Of a DNA stretch of 7,059 nt, positions 4,714-7,059 are shown in pieces (position 1 is the first letter of the stretch; every line of letters begins with the position of its first letter). The stretch comes from an uncultured Propionibacteriaceae bacterium (GTDB lineage: Bacteria > Actinomycetota > Actinomycetes > Propionibacteriales > Propionibacteriaceae), in contig CAKZHP010000008.1 of assembly GCA_936924635.1 (NCBI GenBank), positions 1-7,059 of the forward strand, read 5' to 3'. The notes below the pieces were generated by a model. It was not told the origin of the DNA and ran no database searches. It was given only the letters and a program-made list of their open reading frames with translations. A program made the translations under genes and the position numbers.

Positions 4714-7059
4714 ATGGCGACGCGCAGGACCACGACCGACCCCGAGGAGGAGACGGTCGAGAAGGTGGTGGACATCGACGTGTCCGCCGAGATGGAGTCG
4801 TCGTTCCTCGAGTACGCGTACTCCGTCATCTACTCCCGGGCCCTCCCCGACGCCCGCGACGGCCTGAAGCCGGTGCAGCGACGGATCCTCTACACGATGG
4901 ACGACATGGGCATCCGGCCCGACCGGTCCCACGTGAAGTGCGCCCGCGTCGTGGGCCAGGTGATGGGTGTGCTGCACCCCCACGGCGACGTGGCGATCTA
5001 CGACGCCCTGGTCCGCATGGCACAGCCCTGGGCGATGCGGCTGCCGCTGGTCGACGGCCACGGCAACTTCGGCTCGCTCGACGCCGGCCCGGCCGCCATG
5101 CGCTACACCGAGTGCCGGATGGCCTCCCCCGCCGTGGCGATGACCGCGGGCCTGGACGAGGCCACGGTCGACTTCCGTCCTAACTACGACGGCAAGGGCA
5201 CCGAGCCGGTCGTGCTGCCGGCCGCGTTCCCGAACCTCCTCGTGAACGGCGCCACCGGCATCGCCGTCGGCATGGCGACGAACATGGCGCCGCACAACCT
5301 CGTCGAGGTGGTGCAGGCCCTCAAGCACCTGCTGCGTTCCCCCGACGCGACCACCGACGACCTGATGCGGTTCGTCCCCGGCCCCGACCTGCCCAGCGGG
5401 GGCAAGATCATCGGGCTGGAGGGCATCAAGGACGCGTACGAGACCGGGCGCGGCAGCTTCCGCATCCGCGCCACGGCCCGCGTGGAGCAGGTCAGCCCCC
5501 GCCGCCGCGGCATCGTGGTGACCGAGCTGCCGTACATGGTGGGCACCGAGCGCATCATCGAGCAGGTCAAGACGCTGGTGCAGTCGAAGAAGCTCACCGG
5601 CATCGCCGACATCAAGGACCTCACCGATCTCGCCAACGGCATGCGCCTGGTGATCGAGGTCAAGAACGGCATCAACGCCGACGCGATGCTGGAGCAGCTC
5701 TACAGGGTGACAAAGCTGGAGGACAGCTTCGGCATCAACAACGTCGCGCTCGTCGACGGCCAGCCGCGCACCCTGTCGCTCAAGGAGCTGTTGCAGGTCT
5801 ACCTGGACCACCGGCTCGACGTGACCCTGCGGCGCACGCGGTTCCAGCTCGGCAAGGCCAGTGACCGCCTCCACCTGGTGCAGGGCCTGATCGTCGCCAT
5901 CGCTGACATCGACGACGTGATCGCGATCATCCGGAACTCCGACGACGCGGCCGCCGCGCGCGAACGCCTCATGGAGGTGTTCGAGCTCACCGAGACCCAG
6001 GCGACGTACATCCTCGACATGCAGCTGCGCCGCCTCACCAGGTTCTCCACCATCGAGCTGGAGAAGGAGCAGGCCGACCTCGTCGCCCGGATCGCCGGGC
6101 TGCAAGAGATCATCGACGACCCGGCACGGCTGCGCCAGGTGGTGTCCGACGACCTGGACGGTGTGGCCAAGAGCTTCGGTACGCCACGCCGCACCGTGCT
6201 CCTCTCAGGGTCCGGCGGTCCGGTGACCTCGGCCAAGGCCGTGGCCGCGTCGCTGGAGGTGGCCGACGGCCCGTGCCGGGTGCTGCTGTCCTCGACCGGC
6301 CTGGTGGCACGCGTCGACGGTGGCGAGCCGCTGGGCTCCGGCGGCCCGAGAGTGCAGCACGACGTGGTGACCTCGGTCGTCGAGACGACCACCCGCGGCG
6401 AGCTGGGCGCGCTGACCACGCTGGGCCGCGTGCACCGGCTGCAGGCGATTGACCTGCCGTCGATGCCCCCGCTGGCCACGGCGCCGAACCTGCAGGGCGG
6501 CTCCCCCATCAGCGAGCTGCTGACGCTGGAGGCCGGGGAGCGCGTGCTCGCACTGAGCCGTCTCGGCGAGACGGGCGGGGTCTGGGCGTTCGGCACCGAG
6601 CGGGGTGTGGTGAAGCGCACCAACCATGAGGTCACGGCCAAGGACTCGTGGGACCTGATCCGCCTCGACGACGGAGACAGGGTAGTGGGCGCGGTCGAGC
6701 TCACGGACGAGTCGGTCGACCTGGTGTTCGTTACCTCCGACGGGTCGCTGCTCCACTTCCCCGCCTCAGCCGTACGCCCCCAGGGGCGCTCCGGTGGCGG
6801 CATGGCCGGCATCAACCTGGCGGCCGGTGCCAAGGTTGTGTTCTTCGGTGCGGCCGCGGTCGAGGGGGGCGAGGTGGTCACCGTCGCCGGCGGTGCCGAT
6901 GCGCTGCCGGGCACCGACTCCGGCACGGTGAAGGTCACCCCGTTCACGGAGTACCCAGCCAAGGGCCGCGCCACGGGAGGCGTCCGCTGCCACCGCTTCC
7001 TGAAGGGCGAGGACGCGCTCCTGGCCGCCTGGGTCGGGCAGGCCCCGGCCGTGGCGGCC
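4714..7059 (+). CDS. parC: DNA topoisomerase IV subunit A (ParC), 3' end outside the window
   Basis: The frame runs 782 codons from ATG 4714 to the window edge without a stop. Actinobacterial ParC proteins are somewhat over 800 residues, so only a short tail should be missing. ParC cuts and rejoins DNA in the A2B2 enzyme with ParE, separating linked daughter chromosomes. FLEYAYSVIYSRALPDARDGLKPVQRRIL (31-59) opens the winged-helix breakage domain and is the ParC rather than GyrA form. HPHGDVAIYDALVR (88-101) is the quinolone-binding loop. PLVDGHGNFGS precedes AAMRYTEC, where Y131 is the DNA-attaching tyrosine with R130 beside it. The tower and coiled-coil region follow (VTELPYMVG, then FGINNVALVDGQPRTLSLKELLQVYLDHR). 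LDMQLRRLTRFSTIELEKE is the end of the coiled-coil gate. From about 490 the beta-pinwheel C-terminal domain follows, with blade motifs such as PQGRSGGGMAGI (from 689) and YPAKGRATGGVRC (from 747). The canonical gyrase QRRGGKG box is absent in the visible part, supporting topoisomerase IV. parE is not in the window. Confidence 0.95.
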   Translation, partial: MATRRTTTDPEEETVEKVVDIDVSAEMESSFLEYAYSVIYSRALPDARDGLKPVQRRILYTMDDMGIRPDRSHVKCARVVGQVMGVLHPHGDVAIYDALVRMAQPWAMRLPLVDGHGNFGSLDAGPAAMRYTECRMASPAVAMTAGLDEATVDFRPNYDGKGTEPVVLPAAFPNLLVNGATGIAVGMATNMAPHNLVEVVQALKHLLRSPDATTDDLMRFVPGPDLPSGGKIIGLEGIKDAYETGRGSFRIRATARVEQVSPRRRGIVVTELPYMVGTERIIEQVKTLVQSKKLTGIADIKDLTDLANGMRLVIEVKNGINADAMLEQLYRVTKLEDSFGINNVALVDGQPRTLSLKELLQVYLDHRLDVTLRRTRFQLGKASDRLHLVQGLIVAIADIDDVIAIIRNSDDAAAARERLMEVFELTETQATYILDMQLRRLTRFSTIELEKEQADLVARIAGLQEIIDDPARLRQVVSDDLDGVAKSFGTPRRTVLLSGSGGPVTSAKAVAASLEVADGPCRVLLSSTGLVARVDGGEPLGSGGPRVQHDVVTSVVETTTRGELGALTTLGRVHRLQAIDLPSMPPLATAPNLQGGSPISELLTLEAGERVLALSRLGETGGVWAFGTERGVVKRTNHEVTAKDSWDLIRLDDGDRVVGAVELTDESVDLVFVTSDGSLLHFPASAVRPQGRSGGGMAGINLAAGAKVVFFGAAAVEGGEVVTVAGGADALPGTDSGTVKVTPFTEYPAKGRATGGVRCHRFLKGEDALLAAWVGQAPAVAA

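Noticed and set aside
4237..6105. Minus-strand open frame (622 codons) under the spacer and parC
   Set aside because: Translation is His/Val/Asp/Gly-rich low-complexity text opposite the ParC breakage domain, with no ribosome binding site or family resemblance. It is a shadow of parC codon bias.
5799..6974. Minus-strand open frame (391 codons) under the ParC C-terminal half
   Set aside because: Ser/Arg/Thr-rich text with no domain, entirely antisense to conserved ParC sequence.

Overview
The window is high-GC DNA (roughly 70% G+C by eye, with strong third-position G/C in every gene) from an actinobacterium. The evidence is a SepH C-terminus, a DUF5998 protein, and an actinobacterial-type ParC (YSVIYSRALPDARDGLKPVQRR). 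The fine taxonomy is uncertain; ParC and the gene order would fit Micrococcales (an Intrasporangiaceae-like lineage), but that is only an impression.

Layout, left to right. (1) 2-244 (+): the last 80 codons of sepH, a cell-division gene. (2) 241-631 (+): the decayed remnant of an alpha/beta hydrolase gene. It begins at a GTG overlapping the sepH stop codon and has lost its catalytic core. (3) 635-3193 (-): a compact three-gene unit transcribed leftward: DUF5998 protein, then an alkaline-phosphatase-superfamily phosphodiesterase (GTGA stop/start overlap), then a two-domain sulfurtransferase of the 3-mercaptopyruvate type. It converges on the hydrolase remnant with only 3 bases between stop codons. 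(4) 3194-3275: an 82-base divergent intergenic region with a probable leaderless promoter for the rightward gene. (5) 3276-4319 (+): an APP1-type (DUF2183) HAD-fold phosphatase. (6) 4320-4713: a 394-base non-coding spacer holding an irregular array of CGAGC-initiated units of about 31-34 bases, an inverted repeat and a small hairpin directly before a strong Shine-Dalgarno sequence. (7) 4714-7059 (+): parC, DNA topoisomerase IV subunit A, running off the right edge.

Most of this is housekeeping chromosome: cell division (SepH), chromosome decatenation (ParC) and metabolic or lipid-related hydrolases. I see no insertion sequence, integrase, CRISPR array, tRNA/rRNA gene, toxin-antitoxin pair or defence cluster, and no clear new multi-gene system. 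The points most worth a second look are the mosaic deletion pattern of the hydrolase remnant, the repeat array and hairpin in front of parC, the Val-Ala pair in the ParC quinolone-binding loop, and the leaderless start of the APP1 gene.
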